Below, one piece after another: positions 25,312 to 32,385 of a stretch of DNA of 42,226 nt. The DNA comes from a virus. The position numbers were made by a program, and so were the translations under genes. How positions within the stretch are numbered: the first letter of the stretch is position 1; every line of letters starts with the position of its first letter. A model generated the notes under the pieces. The model saw only the letters and a program-made list of their open reading frames with translations, ran no database searches and was not told where the DNA came from. The stretch covers positions 1-42,226 of IMG/VR virus record IMGVR_UViG_3300020152_000040, one strand, 5' to 3'.

Positions 25312-25345
25312 ACGGCCCCACTACTCACGTCTTAGGGGCCGTTTC
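25312..25345 (+). terminator. Probable rho-independent terminator of the late operon
   Basis: ACGGCCCC (25312-25319) pairs with GGGGCCGT (25335-25342) around a 15-nt loop and is followed by TTTCT. It ends at the stop codon of the convergent minus-strand gene. The 233-base gap 25112-25344 otherwise holds only this hairpin, the 25194 inverted repeat and a CCGCGGCGCCGCGG palindrome (25283-25296). Confidence 0.55.
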
Positions 25346-26559
25346 TACGTGCCGAACCACGCGACGAGCGCGAGGACGGCGGCGTACTCCGGGATCTCCG
25401 CGCGCACCTCCGGCGGGAGCAGCGCGTAACCGCGAGCTCGAGCCACCGGATCGGGCGGAGGGGCCGTCGGCGGGGGGCCGCGCGCCTCCCGTCTGTCCCG
25501 CTCGATCCGCCGCTGCTCGATCTCGCGGAGGTGCTCGAGCATCCGCGCATGCACCGGATCGGGAGGTTCCTCCGGCTCGAGCCGTGCGCGCACGATCGCG
25601 ATCGCCTCGGCGAGCTCGTCGGCGCGGTCGGTGTCGCCGCCGAGCCGGACGGCCGTGAGCCGCTGCTCGAGCTGCTCGAGTCGCTCGGCGAGCTCGTCCC
25701 GCGACGCGTCGGCGGGGCCGGTGAGCTGCTCGAGCTCGGCGGCCCTCGTCGCGGCCCTGTCCGCCCCCCGGTCGCACAGGGTGTCTCCGGCGCACGCGGC
25801 GCGGAACAGGTGGCGCCACAGCTTCCCGGGGACGTCGGCCGAGCGCTCGGCGAGCGTCCGCGCCGCGAGCAGGGCCTCTGTGGGCCTCTGCAAGCTCGCC
25901 GGCTCCCGGAGCAGGCGCTCTATCCGGTCGGCCGTTCCGAGGCCGTGGCGGCCGTCCAGGGCGGCGCGGAGCTCCCCCTCGATGCGCACCGCCGCGGGGC
26001 GGAGGATCGCGGGGTGCTCGAGCTCGAGCCGCACGGCGCGTCGACGCTCGCGAGCTCTCGAACCAGCCGACGATCTCGCGGGGGCACGCGTGCGCACGCG
26101 CGCGGGATCTGCGTTTGCCTTGTGAGATCTGCTCGCGGATCGCGTCGGCGGGGTGGCGCTCGGATCTCGCCTACGGCCTCGATCGCGAAGATCTACGCGA
26201 TCAGCGGGATCCGTAGAGATCAGCAGATCAGCCGGCACCCCCCGGCTTAACTGTGACGCGGATGGCTCGATCCACCGACGTGTCGCGAGCTGGCTCCGGC
26301 CATACCAGACCTGGATCTCGACGAGGCGGCGGCGGTAGCTCTTTCGGATCACCGCGTGGGCGCGCTCGATCTGCCGCTCGTCGACGTCGAACAGCTCGGC
26401 CAGCTCGGCCACCGACAGCTCACAGGGGCGGTTCGCCGAGTGCGCCGCGAGGTAGGCGCGGAGGCGCGAGGCCAGCGTCCACCCCGCGGGGTGGCTGCTC
26501 CTAAGAGGTAGCGGTACAAAACCTTGCGCCGCGCCGTGTTCGTGATAGTCGTTCGTCAC
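25345..26559 (-). CDS. Winged-helix protein, possible replication initiator or regulator
   Basis: 404 aa, minus strand, GTG start. Residues 25-90 read as a winged helix (LASRLRAYLAAHSANRPCEL, VAELAELFDVDERQIERAHA). A long arginine/alanine-rich linker (about 115-170), a helical middle (EGELRAALDGRHGLGTADRI) and a C-terminal coiled coil (ELAERLEQLEQRLTAVRLGG, HARMLEHLREIEQRRIERDR) follow. Plasmid Rep and phage O-like proteins start with such wHTH domains. It lies beside a 330-base repeat-rich gap and near ParA, which makes a Rep role plausible but unproven. Confidence 0.6.
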   Translation of the reverse strand: MTNDYHEHGAAQGFVPLPLRSSHPAGWTLASRLRAYLAAHSANRPCELSVAELAELFDVDERQIERAHAVIRKSYRRRLVEIQVWYGRSQLATRRWIEPSASQLSRGVPADLLISTDPADRVDLRDRGRRRDPSATPPTRSASRSHKANADPARVRTRAPARSSAGSRARERRRAVRLELEHPAILRPAAVRIEGELRAALDGRHGLGTADRIERLLREPASLQRPTEALLAARTLAERSADVPGKLWRHLFRAACAGDTLCDRGADRAATRAAELEQLTGPADASRDELAERLEQLEQRLTAVRLGGDTDRADELAEAIAIVRARLEPEEPPDPVHARMLEHLREIEQRRIERDRREARGPPPTAPPPDPVARARGYALLPPEVRAEIPEYAAVLALVAWFGT

Positions 26560-26889
26560 GTGGTGAGGCCACGTTCGTCAAACCGTGGGGAGGCCGTAGC
26601 GGGCCGTTGATCCACGGTTTTGACGTTCCGTCGTCATGGACGGTTGCCGTGTGGCGGATCAATGCACCGTTTTCGGCACTGTGAGCAAGGAAACGGACGA
26701 ACGTCGACGGCGGGGCGGACCGTGACACTGCACCTATTGCAGTGACGGTGCAGATCAATCGCGCGTCGACGGCGATCGCCGACGATCCCGGGGCCATGTG
26801 GTGACCCCCTCCCCGGGCCGAACGCGCGCGCGCGAGCAGGCTGCAAGCTGTTTTGCGTCGAGATCGGCCGCGAGTAGAGTCTCCGGCAC
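26560..26889. promoter_or_regulatory. Repeat-rich non-coding region, candidate origin/divergent promoters
   Basis: 330 bases without a gene, between a minus wHTH gene and a plus RHH gene, and visibly less GC-rich in places. It contains AAACCGTGG/CCACGGTTT inverted arms (26580-26588, 26612-26620), a related CACCGTTTT (about 26665), GTTCGTCA twice (about 26551 and 26574), and a CACTGCA-CCTAT-TGCAGTG inverted repeat (26726-26744). A weak sigma70-like promoter TTGCGT (26853-26858)-N16-TAGAGT (26875-26880) faces the RHH gene. Iteron-like repeats beside a Rep-like gene suggest an origin (inference). Confidence 0.45.
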
Positions 26890-27321
26890 ATGCCCACCTC
26901 CGACCTCCGCGACCGGTTCGGCCGGTTCGCCCCTCGGTCCCCTCGCTCGCCGACCACGCAACGCGAGCTCCCGTTCACCCCTCCGGCCGGCGGCGTCGCC
27001 GGCGTGATCGACGCGCTCGAGCAGCTCCGCGAGCGGCTCGTCCTGCTCGCCGACGTCGAGGCCGCCGCGCCGCCCACGCTCCGCCTCGTCGACGCCGAGG
27101 GGCCGCCGGCGCCGTCCCCACCGCCACCACCGCCACCGCCGCCGGCCGCCGCGGAGGACTCGGCCGCCCACCTCATCCGCGGCCGGCACTCCACGACGGT
27201 CTACCTATCGCCGGAGCTCCGCGCGCGCGTGAAACACTACTCGGTCGATCACGACGTCACGCTCTCGGACCTCACCGAGCGCGCGCTCCGCGAGCTGCTC
27301 GAGCGCGAGGCCGGACGATGA
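26890..27321 (+). CDS. Ribbon-helix-helix DNA-binding protein with long N-terminal arm
   Basis: 143 aa. The C-terminal part (about 99-140) reads as an RHH domain: TTVYLSPELRARVKHYSVDH strand and first helix, then DVTLSDLTERALRELL second helix. A proline stretch (about 74-85) links it to an N-terminal helical part (AGVIDALEQLRERLVLLADV). RHH dimers bind DNA through the paired strand. Possible repressor or partition partner; a second RHH gene lies at 28467-28829. Overlaps the next gene by ATGA. Confidence 0.75.
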   Translation: MPTSDLRDRFGRFAPRSPRSPTTQRELPFTPPAGGVAGVIDALEQLRERLVLLADVEAAAPPTLRLVDAEGPPAPSPPPPPPPPPAAAEDSAAHLIRGRHSTTVYLSPELRARVKHYSVDHDVTLSDLTERALRELLEREAGR

Positions 27322-27566
27322 ACCGCCCACCGTTCGAGTTCCCCGTGATCCACGAGGCCGGCGATCGCATGGGCAACCTGTCCGAGCGTCTCGCCGCGAT
27401 CGGCGTCCAACCGACGGCGGAGAACCTCGCTCTCATGCAGGCTATGATCATCGTCCAGGCGCAGTCTCTCCGCATGTCGCGCGAGACGTTCGTCGCGTGG
27501 GTGAGCCGGATGTTCGACTCGATCGCGGCCGATCTGAAAAAGGCGCAAGCAAGGGGCGGACGATGA
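27318..27566 (+). CDS. Hypothetical helical protein
   Basis: 82 aa, start NRPPFEFPVIHEAGDRMGNL, then helices with AENLALMQAMIIVQAQSLRM and a lysine-rich tail. ATGA overlap couples it to the RHH gene. No family recognised. It meets convergent minus genes shortly after. Confidence 0.65.
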   Translation: MNRPPFEFPVIHEAGDRMGNLSERLAAIGVQPTAENLALMQAMIIVQAQSLRMSRETFVAWVSRMFDSIAADLKKAQARGGR

Positions 27567-27885
27567 TCACACCGGATGGACGAGTGCCGAAAGCAGAGTG
27601 GCCGGCGGGGGACGGGGACGCAACCTCGGCGAGGTCGCCGAGGGCCTCGGACAGGGCGTCGGCGCGTTCCTGTTCGTCGCGCGTGAGCCCCGTCGAGCCG
27701 GGAGGGGCGTCGGTGCGGACCACCTGATAGCCCTCGGCGTCCGGTTCCCCTCGGCGCTCTTGTGCAAGGCGACGCATCCCGGCGTGTGCCTCGTCGAACG
27801 AGCGGAACGGGAAGGTTGCGACGAGGCCGCCGCCGTCCAGGCGGAACACCTCGACGGCGTATGGTGCGAGTGGAACACGTGGCAC
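27448..27885 (-). CDS. Hypothetical ORF overlapping a zinc-ribbon ORF
   Basis: 145 aa from GTG 27885. The first 90 residues look protein-like (VEVFRLDGGGLVATFPFRSF, DEAHAGMRRLAQERRGEPDA), but the last 55 are arginine/serine-rich and overlap the plus gene at 27318, as a shadow frame would. It overlaps the zinc-ribbon ORF in another frame. A single-base frameshift joining the zinc ribbon to this frame would give one sensible protein. Confidence 0.4.
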   Translation of the reverse strand: MPRVPLAPYAVEVFRLDGGGLVATFPFRSFDEAHAGMRRLAQERRGEPDAEGYQVVRTDAPPGSTGLTRDEQERADALSEALGDLAEVASPSPAGHSAFGTRPSGVIIVRPLLAPFSDRPRSSRTSGSPTRRTSRATCGETAPGR

Positions 27886-27965
27886 GCGCCGCAATAGCGC
27901 TCGCGGACGTCGTTCGGGTTGTGGGACGTGCGGCCGCACCGGGGACAGGTGATCGAGGCAGTCAT
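27567..27965 (-). CDS. Zinc-ribbon protein, C-terminal part doubtful
   Basis: 132 aa. The start TASITCPRCGRTSHNPNDVR followed by ERYCGACHVFH is a classic phage zinc ribbon: two Cys pairs (CPRC, CGAC). After residue 33 the sequence turns into Ser/Thr/Arg-rich text typical of a wrong frame, while the alternative frame (27448-27885) becomes protein-like at that point. Either the gene is short and out of register with a second gene, or there is a frameshift in the sequence. Confidence 0.6.
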   Translation of the reverse strand: MTASITCPRCGRTSHNPNDVRERYCGACHVFHSHHTPSRCSAWTAAASSQPSRSARSTRHTPGCVALHKSAEGNRTPRAIRWSAPTPLPARRGSRATNRNAPTPCPRPSATSPRLRPRPPPATLLSALVHPV

Positions 27966-27966
27966 G

Positions 27967-28470
27967 TCAGTGCACCCCGCTCGGAGGCGGAGCGCCGCCG
28001 AGGCTGCGTCGCATGAGATCCTTGAGGGACGCCGTCGCGAGTCGGACGCAGTCGATGCACAGGACCATCTGCAGTCCTTTCGGAGCGCCGCCGCCGAACA
28101 CTTGCAGCTTTACGATCCCGCCGGGGACGGCGTCGTCCGCGCCGCGGTGCGCGCACAGGCTCCGCAACGTCTCGCCGGAGTCCGGCGCGAACGTCCGCCC
28201 CGGCTCGAGCTTGCACAGGACGCCGAGCACCACCGGCCCCCACGGCGCCGCAAGGATGCACTCGAGCATACCGCCGAGCGTGAGCGGCCGGTGCTCGAGC
28301 CTGAGACGGTCGGCGACGCATTCGACGAACGCGGAGCACGCCGCCGTCTGTTGCACCGCGCTCGCGTCGCGGTCGGACAGGTGCTCGGTGCGCCGTTCGA
28401 GCAGCTCGAGCAGATCGTCCGCGAGTGCCATCGACTGTGCGGTGAGCTCGTCGGACCCGATCTCGCTCAC
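27967..28470 (-). CDS. Hypothetical protein, parA-operon member
   Basis: 167 aa. Starts VSEIGSDELTAQSMALADDL, then helices with ERRTEHLSDRDASAVQQTAA, a middle LEHRPLTLGGMLECILAAPW and a C-terminal LKDLMRRSL. Several cysteines, no clear motif. GTG overlaps the stop of the RHH gene (GTGA), so it is the third gene of the parA-RHH unit. Confidence 0.65.
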   Translation of the reverse strand: MSEIGSDELTAQSMALADDLLELLERRTEHLSDRDASAVQQTAACSAFVECVADRLRLEHRPLTLGGMLECILAAPWGPVVLGVLCKLEPGRTFAPDSGETLRSLCAHRGADDAVPGGIVKLQVFGGGAPKGLQMVLCIDCVRLATASLKDLMRRSLGGAPPPSGVH

Positions 28471-28829
28471 GACGCCGACTCCAGATCGATCGCCCACTGC
28501 TCGGACAGGGCCTCGGCGGCGGCGTCCGAGAGCGAGACGCGGCCGCGGCGCGCGCGTGCGTCGAGCTCGTCGGCGATGGGGAGCGGGAGGTAGAGCGTGG
28601 TCCGCCGCTTCACCGTGGCCCCCTTGCGCTCGCCGTTCACGAGCCGGCCTTTCATCTCGACGATCCCGCGGCCCTGTTTCGCCGTCTCCTTGTCGGCGGT
28701 GGGGTCGCGCTCGCGCTCGCGTGCTCGCCTGTCGATCTCGCGTTGCTGCTCGCGCGTGAGCTCGGCCGGTTTGGCGGTGTCGGTCCGGCGCGCGCGGCGC
28801 GGGGTGGCGGTGGGCTTCTTACTTGGCAT
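28467..28829 (-). CDS. RHH DNA-binding partner of ParA (ParG/omega-like)
   Basis: 120 aa. A basic, unstructured N-terminal arm (1-70) with many Arg/Lys is followed by an RHH domain (about 75-115: KRRTTLYLPLPIADELDARA, SLSDAAAEALSEQW). Small proteins with a flexible basic arm and RHH next to a ParA ATPase are the partner class of ParG and omega, which bind arrays of short direct/inverted repeats and stimulate the ATPase. The ATG overlaps the end of parA by 11 bases. Confidence 0.75.
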   Translation of the reverse strand: MPSKKPTATPRRARRTDTAKPAELTREQQREIDRRARERERDPTADKETAKQGRGIVEMKGRLVNGERKGATVKRRTTLYLPLPIADELDARARRGRVSLSDAAAEALSEQWAIDLESAS

Positions 28830-29535
28830 GCGGTGCGGCCTTTCGTGGTGGGTTGCGGACGAGCTCGAGCGCGGCCTTGCGGCGCGGGAGGCGGAGTAGC
28901 CGCTCGAGCTCGTCGACGAGCGCGCGGACCTCGTCGGCGGCCTCGCTCGTCGGTTCATACGTCGTCGGCCCCTTCCCGGCGCCGGGAGCGTACTGGTAGC
29001 CGTAGAGGAACGAGAGCTCGGTGCGCATCACCGGGATCTCGAGCGACTCGAGAGCCTCGCGCGCTTGTCGGCCGAGGACGGTCCGCTTGTCGCGACGGTT
29101 GAGCAGGATCACCGCCTCCGGCGCGTCACCTCGAACGGCCTGGACGTCGCGGACCTGATCGACGCTCCCTTGCATCGCCCAGATCTCGATCGGCGACGGG
29201 GACACACCGAGGATCGCGAGGTCGGCGAGCGCGAGCGCGTGGGCGACGCGACGGCCGTTCCTGCCGGGACAGTCGATCAGCGTGAGATCGTATTTCTCGG
29301 CCTCGGCCGGGAGCTGTGTTCGGAGCGCGTTCCCCATGCCCACGACGCGCGGCACGTCGACGCCTTTCTCGTCGGCGACGTCGGCCCACGTGAGCGCGCT
29401 CCGCTGTTCCTCTATGTCGGCGTCGACGATCAAGGTCGAGATCCCGCGGCGGTGCGTCTCGACGGCGATCGCGATCGTGTTCGTGGACTTGGCCGCGCCG
29501 CCTTTTTGGCCGACCATCGCGACGATCTTTCCCAT
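28819..29535 (-). CDS. parA: ParA-family partition ATPase
   Basis: 238 aa from ATG 29535. Deviant Walker A QKGGAAKST (10-18) with signature K11 and P-loop K16, Walker A' VDADIE (38-43), Walker B LTLIDCPG (84-91). The usual glycine before the P-loop lysine is alanine (GGAAKST), a small oddity. No N-terminal HTH, as in the ParF/delta class. An 8-bp phased array lies 17 bases upstream of the start (29552-29599), the expected place for a centromere-operator. Position between replication-like and structural genes suggests plasmid-like inheritance of the prophage. Confidence 0.9.
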   Translation of the reverse strand: MGKIVAMVGQKGGAAKSTNTIAIAVETHRRGISTLIVDADIEEQRSALTWADVADEKGVDVPRVVGMGNALRTQLPAEAEKYDLTLIDCPGRNGRRVAHALALADLAILGVSPSPIEIWAMQGSVDQVRDVQAVRGDAPEAVILLNRRDKRTVLGRQAREALESLEIPVMRTELSFLYGYQYAPGAGKGPTTYEPTSEAADEVRALVDELERLLRLPRRKAALELVRNPPRKAAPHAK

Positions 29536-29551
29536 GGCCGCGGAGCGTAGT

Positions 29552-29599
29552 GACAAGGCGACTTGTCGTCAAGGTGACTTGTCGACGTGTCTACATGGG
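29552..29599. promoter_or_regulatory. 8-bp phased repeat array upstream of parA (candidate centromere/operator)
   Basis: Six contiguous octamers: GACAAGGC-GACTTGTC-GTCAAGGT-GACTTGTC-GACGTGTC-TACATGGG. The two exact GACTTGTC copies start 16 bp apart (29560, 29576). RHH partition proteins such as omega bind contiguous 7-bp units in direct and inverted orientation; here the unit is 8 bp. Located between parA and the end of the upstream minus gene. Confidence 0.65.
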
Positions 29600-29863
29600 A
29601 ACAGAGTCGAGGACCGCGAGCACCTCGCGCCGGACGTAGCTCCACTCGCTCGGGAGGACGTCGTACCGCGCGGCGCGCGCACTGTCGGTGCTCACGAGCC
29701 GCGACGCGCCGTAGCGTCGCTCGCCGACCGTGACCACGAGCCGAAGCTGCAACATCCAGGCGTCGAGGGCCGTGGCCGTCTCGGTGTAGGTCCACGGCTC
29801 TTGATCGCGGCGCGCGTGGCGCTCCACCGCGAGCATTGCGTCGAGCATGCTGACGTCCTCCAT
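29591..29863 (-). CDS. Hypothetical protein upstream of parA
   Basis: 90 aa, start EDVSMLDAMLAVERHARRDQ, helical, with EPWTYTETATALDAWMLQLR. Its stop codon (TAG) lies within the octamer array that precedes parA. No family recognised. Confidence 0.65.
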   Translation of the reverse strand: MEDVSMLDAMLAVERHARRDQEPWTYTETATALDAWMLQLRLVVTVGERRYGASRLVSTDSARAARYDVLPSEWSYVRREVLAVLDSVPM

Positions 29864-29864
29864 C

Positions 29865-30581
29865 TCAGAAGTTCCGCGGCCCCGGATCGAGCCAGATCAG
29901 GCGGACGTATGAGATCGACCCGTAGTGGGCGCCGACCCCCGCGGTGAGCGTGTCGGACGAGCGGACGCGCAGCTCGAGCGTGTGGAGCGCCGCGTCCACC
30001 GCCTGATCGACGACGATCTCCGTCGTGGCGGGGACGCCGCTCGCGACGGCGCCGGCATAGGCGGCGACGCTATTCGAGCCCCCGTGCGTCACCTGCACGA
30101 AGCGCAGATCCACGCTCCCCGCAGCGACGCCGCGCACGTCGACGCGCATCAGCCGGGCGCCGGAGGGCAACACCAGGGGCAGCACGAAGTCATGGAGCGG
30201 CGAGCGCGCGACAGCGGAGCCGTCGACCACCTGCCATCCGTCGCCGGTGGTCGGCGCGAGCTGCGAGAGAGCCGCGAGCGGGACGTAGGTCGTGCGCGAG
30301 CGCGGCACCGGCGCTCCCGCCGCGTCGGTGTACGCGATCTCGTTCGTCCCGCCGGTGAGGTGGAGCGGCACACTGGATTGGAACCCACCGGCGAAGCGGT
30401 GAAGGTTCGTCCACTCGAACGCGGCCCCGGCGAGGTCGTTCAGGCGCGTGAGCAAGTGGCGCGTCCGGTTCGCGAGCGACTGAAACGCCGGCTCGACGCT
30501 TGCTGCGTTGCGATCGTCGCCGTCGTCGGGGACGGGGACGTCGGCCGTGAAGGCGTCGGCCTCGGTGAGTAGGTGCGACAT
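29865..30581 (-). CDS. Tail-fibre-like protein in the early minus operon
   Basis: 238 aa from ATG 30581 (GGAG upstream), preferred over the in-frame ATG 30644, which adds a hydrophobic start but lacks a ribosome site. The N-terminus SHLLTEADAFTADVPVPDDG with DRNAASVEPAFQSLANRTRH strongly resembles the attachment domain of phage fibre and appendage proteins; the rest is beta-rich (VSVDLRFVQVTHGGSN-like). A structural-looking protein outside the virion operon is unusual: possible lysogenic-conversion/moron gene or accessory virion protein. Confidence 0.65.
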   Translation of the reverse strand: MSHLLTEADAFTADVPVPDDGDDRNAASVEPAFQSLANRTRHLLTRLNDLAGAAFEWTNLHRFAGGFQSSVPLHLTGGTNEIAYTDAAGAPVPRSRTTYVPLAALSQLAPTTGDGWQVVDGSAVARSPLHDFVLPLVLPSGARLMRVDVRGVAAGSVDLRFVQVTHGGSNSVAAYAGAVASGVPATTEIVVDQAVDAALHTLELRVRSSDTLTAGVGAHYGSISYVRLIWLDPGPRNF

Positions 30582-30664
30582 GGGGACATCTCCGGTGAGC
30601 GCGGCCGCGGCCGCGAGGGTGCCGATCAGGAACGCGCGGTGCATCCCGCGGATTGTAAGAGCGT

Positions 30665-31015
30665 TCAGATCACGTCCGGTAGCTCGTCGACAGCGCCGGC
30701 CTCGTCGGCGAGCTCCGCAAGTTCGGAGTCGAGCGCCTCGAGGGCCTCGCCGTCGCCGGAGCGGAGCGCGTGCGCACGCTTTCCCCACAGGCGACGGCGC
30801 GGATCGCGACGGCGGAACCTGCCAGCGCAGCCGTTGCAGGCGGATCCCGCCGGGAGGTTCCGAACGTACGTCACCGAGTGGACGTGCTCGGCGCCGCACC
30901 GGCACTGCCACAGCCACCGCTCGCGGCCGCCTGTCGCCGTGGTGGCGTCGACGCGGCGGAGGGCCGTCCAGGCGCCGAGCTTGTCACCGGGGTTCACTTG
31001 AACACGTGTCGACAT
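30665..31015 (-). CDS. Zinc-binding protein with phage 'GDKxG' domain
   Basis: 116 aa. GDKLGAWTALRRVD, then WLWQCRCGAEH and CNGC: the same small zinc-binding layout as in the gene at 2124-2489. The C-terminal half is acidic and helical (ALDSELAELADEAGAVDELP). ATG 31015 was chosen for its GGAGA ribosome site and because it lies in a conserved octamer-type start region. Confidence 0.7.
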   Translation of the reverse strand: MSTRVQVNPGDKLGAWTALRRVDATTATGGRERWLWQCRCGAEHVHSVTYVRNLPAGSACNGCAGRFRRRDPRRRLWGKRAHALRSGDGEALEALDSELAELADEAGAVDELPDVI

Positions 31016-31037
31016 GGGGACTTGTCTCCGAGTCACC
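30979..31037. promoter_or_regulatory. Octamer-family motif over a minus-strand start
   Basis: Plus-strand octamers CACTTGAA-CACGTGTC-GACATGGG-GACTTGTC-TCCGAGTC. On the minus strand this reads GGAGACAAGTCCCCATGTCG, so the motif overlaps both Shine-Dalgarno and ATG of the gene starting at 31015, inside the C-terminal coding part of the exonuclease gene. Same phase as at 34411-34458. Confidence 0.5.
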
Positions 31038-31733
31038 GGAACCGAGCGCGAGCGTTTGCTGTGCCTCGCGCGCCTTGAGCTTCGCCTGATACTGCTCCCA
31101 CTGGCGATCCTGCTCGGCGCGGACCTGTTCGGAATAGGCGATCATCCGGCCGAGCGAGACGGTGGGCTTCACCTTGCCGCGCTCGATCAGCGCACCGAGC
31201 AGGCGGCCAACGGCGCGGACGTCGGCGAGTGCGTTGTGGGCCTCCCCCTCACCGAACGGGACTCCCCACCGATCGCACGTCGCGTCGAGGCGATGGCGGC
31301 CGGGGCCGCGCGCGTACCGGTCGATCTTCCGGATCATGACGAGCGGATCGAGCCATGGTTGCGCCGGATCAAACAGGGGGTGCGGCGCCGCGCCGGAGAG
31401 GTACCGGTGAAAGATGATCTTGTCGAACACCGTCCCGTTGTAGGCCGCGGGGATTGCGCCGGCGGCGAGCTCGGCGAGCGGGGCGGCGAGCGTCGAGAGC
31501 TCCGGCGCGTCGGCCACCTGCTCGTCGGTGATCCCGTGGACGGCCGACGCCTCCGGCGAGATCGGACACCCGGGCCGCGTGAGGCTGTAGAAGTGGCCGA
31601 CCTCGCGGCCCTGCTCGAGCCGCACCGCCGCGACGCTCACGGGGCCGCACTCGGTGGGGACCACGCCGGTGGTCTCGAAATCGACGATCACGAGGGGGTA
31701 GGACCACCACGGTTCGCGGGGATCGAGCGTCAC
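30984..31733 (-). CDS. DnaQ-like 3'-5' exonuclease
   Basis: 249 aa. DEDDh-type motifs: Exo I IVDFETTG (D18, E20), Exo II YNGTVFDKIIFH (N and D), Exo III HNALADVRAVG (H and D). It has the size of the epsilon-like exonuclease domain of phage proteins plus a C-terminal helical extension (EQYQAKLKAREAQQTLALGS). Proofreading or recombination-end trimming. Its 3' end overlaps the start of the next gene by 32 bases. GTG start, overlap with the preceding stop. Confidence 0.88.
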   Translation of the reverse strand: MTLDPREPWWSYPLVIVDFETTGVVPTECGPVSVAAVRLEQGREVGHFYSLTRPGCPISPEASAVHGITDEQVADAPELSTLAAPLAELAAGAIPAAYNGTVFDKIIFHRYLSGAAPHPLFDPAQPWLDPLVMIRKIDRYARGPGRHRLDATCDRWGVPFGEGEAHNALADVRAVGRLLGALIERGKVKPTVSLGRMIAYSEQVRAEQDRQWEQYQAKLKAREAQQTLALGSGDSETSPHVDTCSSEPR

Positions 31734-32065
31734 GCGAGCCTCGCGAGCACGCGCCGCATCGCCTCGCGGCACATGGGCCGCCGCCGCATATCCCGGAGCC
31801 ACGGCGCCACGTCCTCGGCCGCGAGCAGCACCGAGCGCGCACCGTCGAGGGACTCCCCGCTCCGCTTGCGTCGCTCCGCGCGGAGCGCGTCGTCCGCGAG
31901 TCCGGCGTAGAAACAGATCTCCGGATCGGGAAGCCTCCGCGCGATGGCGGCGAGCTCACGCGCTCCCCACTCGAGCAGCTCGAACCGATCGCGCTCGAAC
32001 CGCCAAGCTTCCATCTTGCGCGCGGCCGCCTGTCGCCGGCGCCGGTTGTCGCGCGCCTTGCTCAC
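31730..32065 (-). CDS. Hypothetical basic helical protein
   Basis: 111 aa, GTG start (32065) overlapping the stop of the gene before. Starts SKARDNRRRRQAAARKMEAW, a basic region, then helices with FELLEWGARELAAIARRLPD and FYAGLADDALRAERRK. No family recognised. Confidence 0.65.
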   Translation of the reverse strand: MSKARDNRRRRQAAARKMEAWRFERDRFELLEWGARELAAIARRLPDPEICFYAGLADDALRAERRKRSGESLDGARSVLLAAEDVAPWLRDMRRRPMCREAMRRVLARLA

Positions 32066-32385
32066 GGCGCACCGTGCGCGGGAGCAGGGTAGAGGCGGCG
32101 ATGCTCGATGGGGCGGCCTTCCATCTTGGCGACCTGGATCCCGGCCTCCATGCCGCGGCTCATTCCGTGATCGAGGTAGACCACGGTCCGCTCGGCCTTG
32201 CGTCCCCACGCGAACCCGGCGCGGATGCCAAGCTCGCGCTCGTCGGGGAGATCATCGTCGAGGACGCCGGCCGGAGTGAAGTTACAGTCGCGCATGCAAG
32301 CGCGCGCGTAGGCGAGGTTCCGTTCGACGTAGCCGGCGTAAGGCGACTCGAGCAGGACGAGGATCATCTCGCGAGGGGCCGTCAC
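32062..32385 (-). CDS. DUF7768/nucleotide-deoxyribosyltransferase-like protein
   Basis: 107 aa. ILVLLESPYAGYVERNLAYA, PDERELGIRAGFAWGRKAER and HGMSRGMEAGIQVAKMEGRP match the pattern 'SPY...N...YA', 'R..G...G' and 'S.GM..Ei..A...G.P' of DUF7768, a relative of the nucleoside 2-deoxyribosyltransferase/TIR-like Rossmann fold. Function of phage members is unknown; a role in nucleotide metabolism or in blocking a nucleotide-based defence is possible. GTGA overlap. Confidence 0.75.
   Translation of the reverse strand: MTAPREMILVLLESPYAGYVERNLAYARACMRDCNFTPAGVLDDDLPDERELGIRAGFAWGRKAERTVVYLDHGMSRGMEAGIQVAKMEGRPIEHRRLYPAPAHGAP

Noticed and set aside
27563-27727. 54-codon ORF continuing the plus-strand RHH unit
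   Set aside because: Arg/Ser-rich text typical of a shadow frame, and it lies opposite a zinc-ribbon gene.
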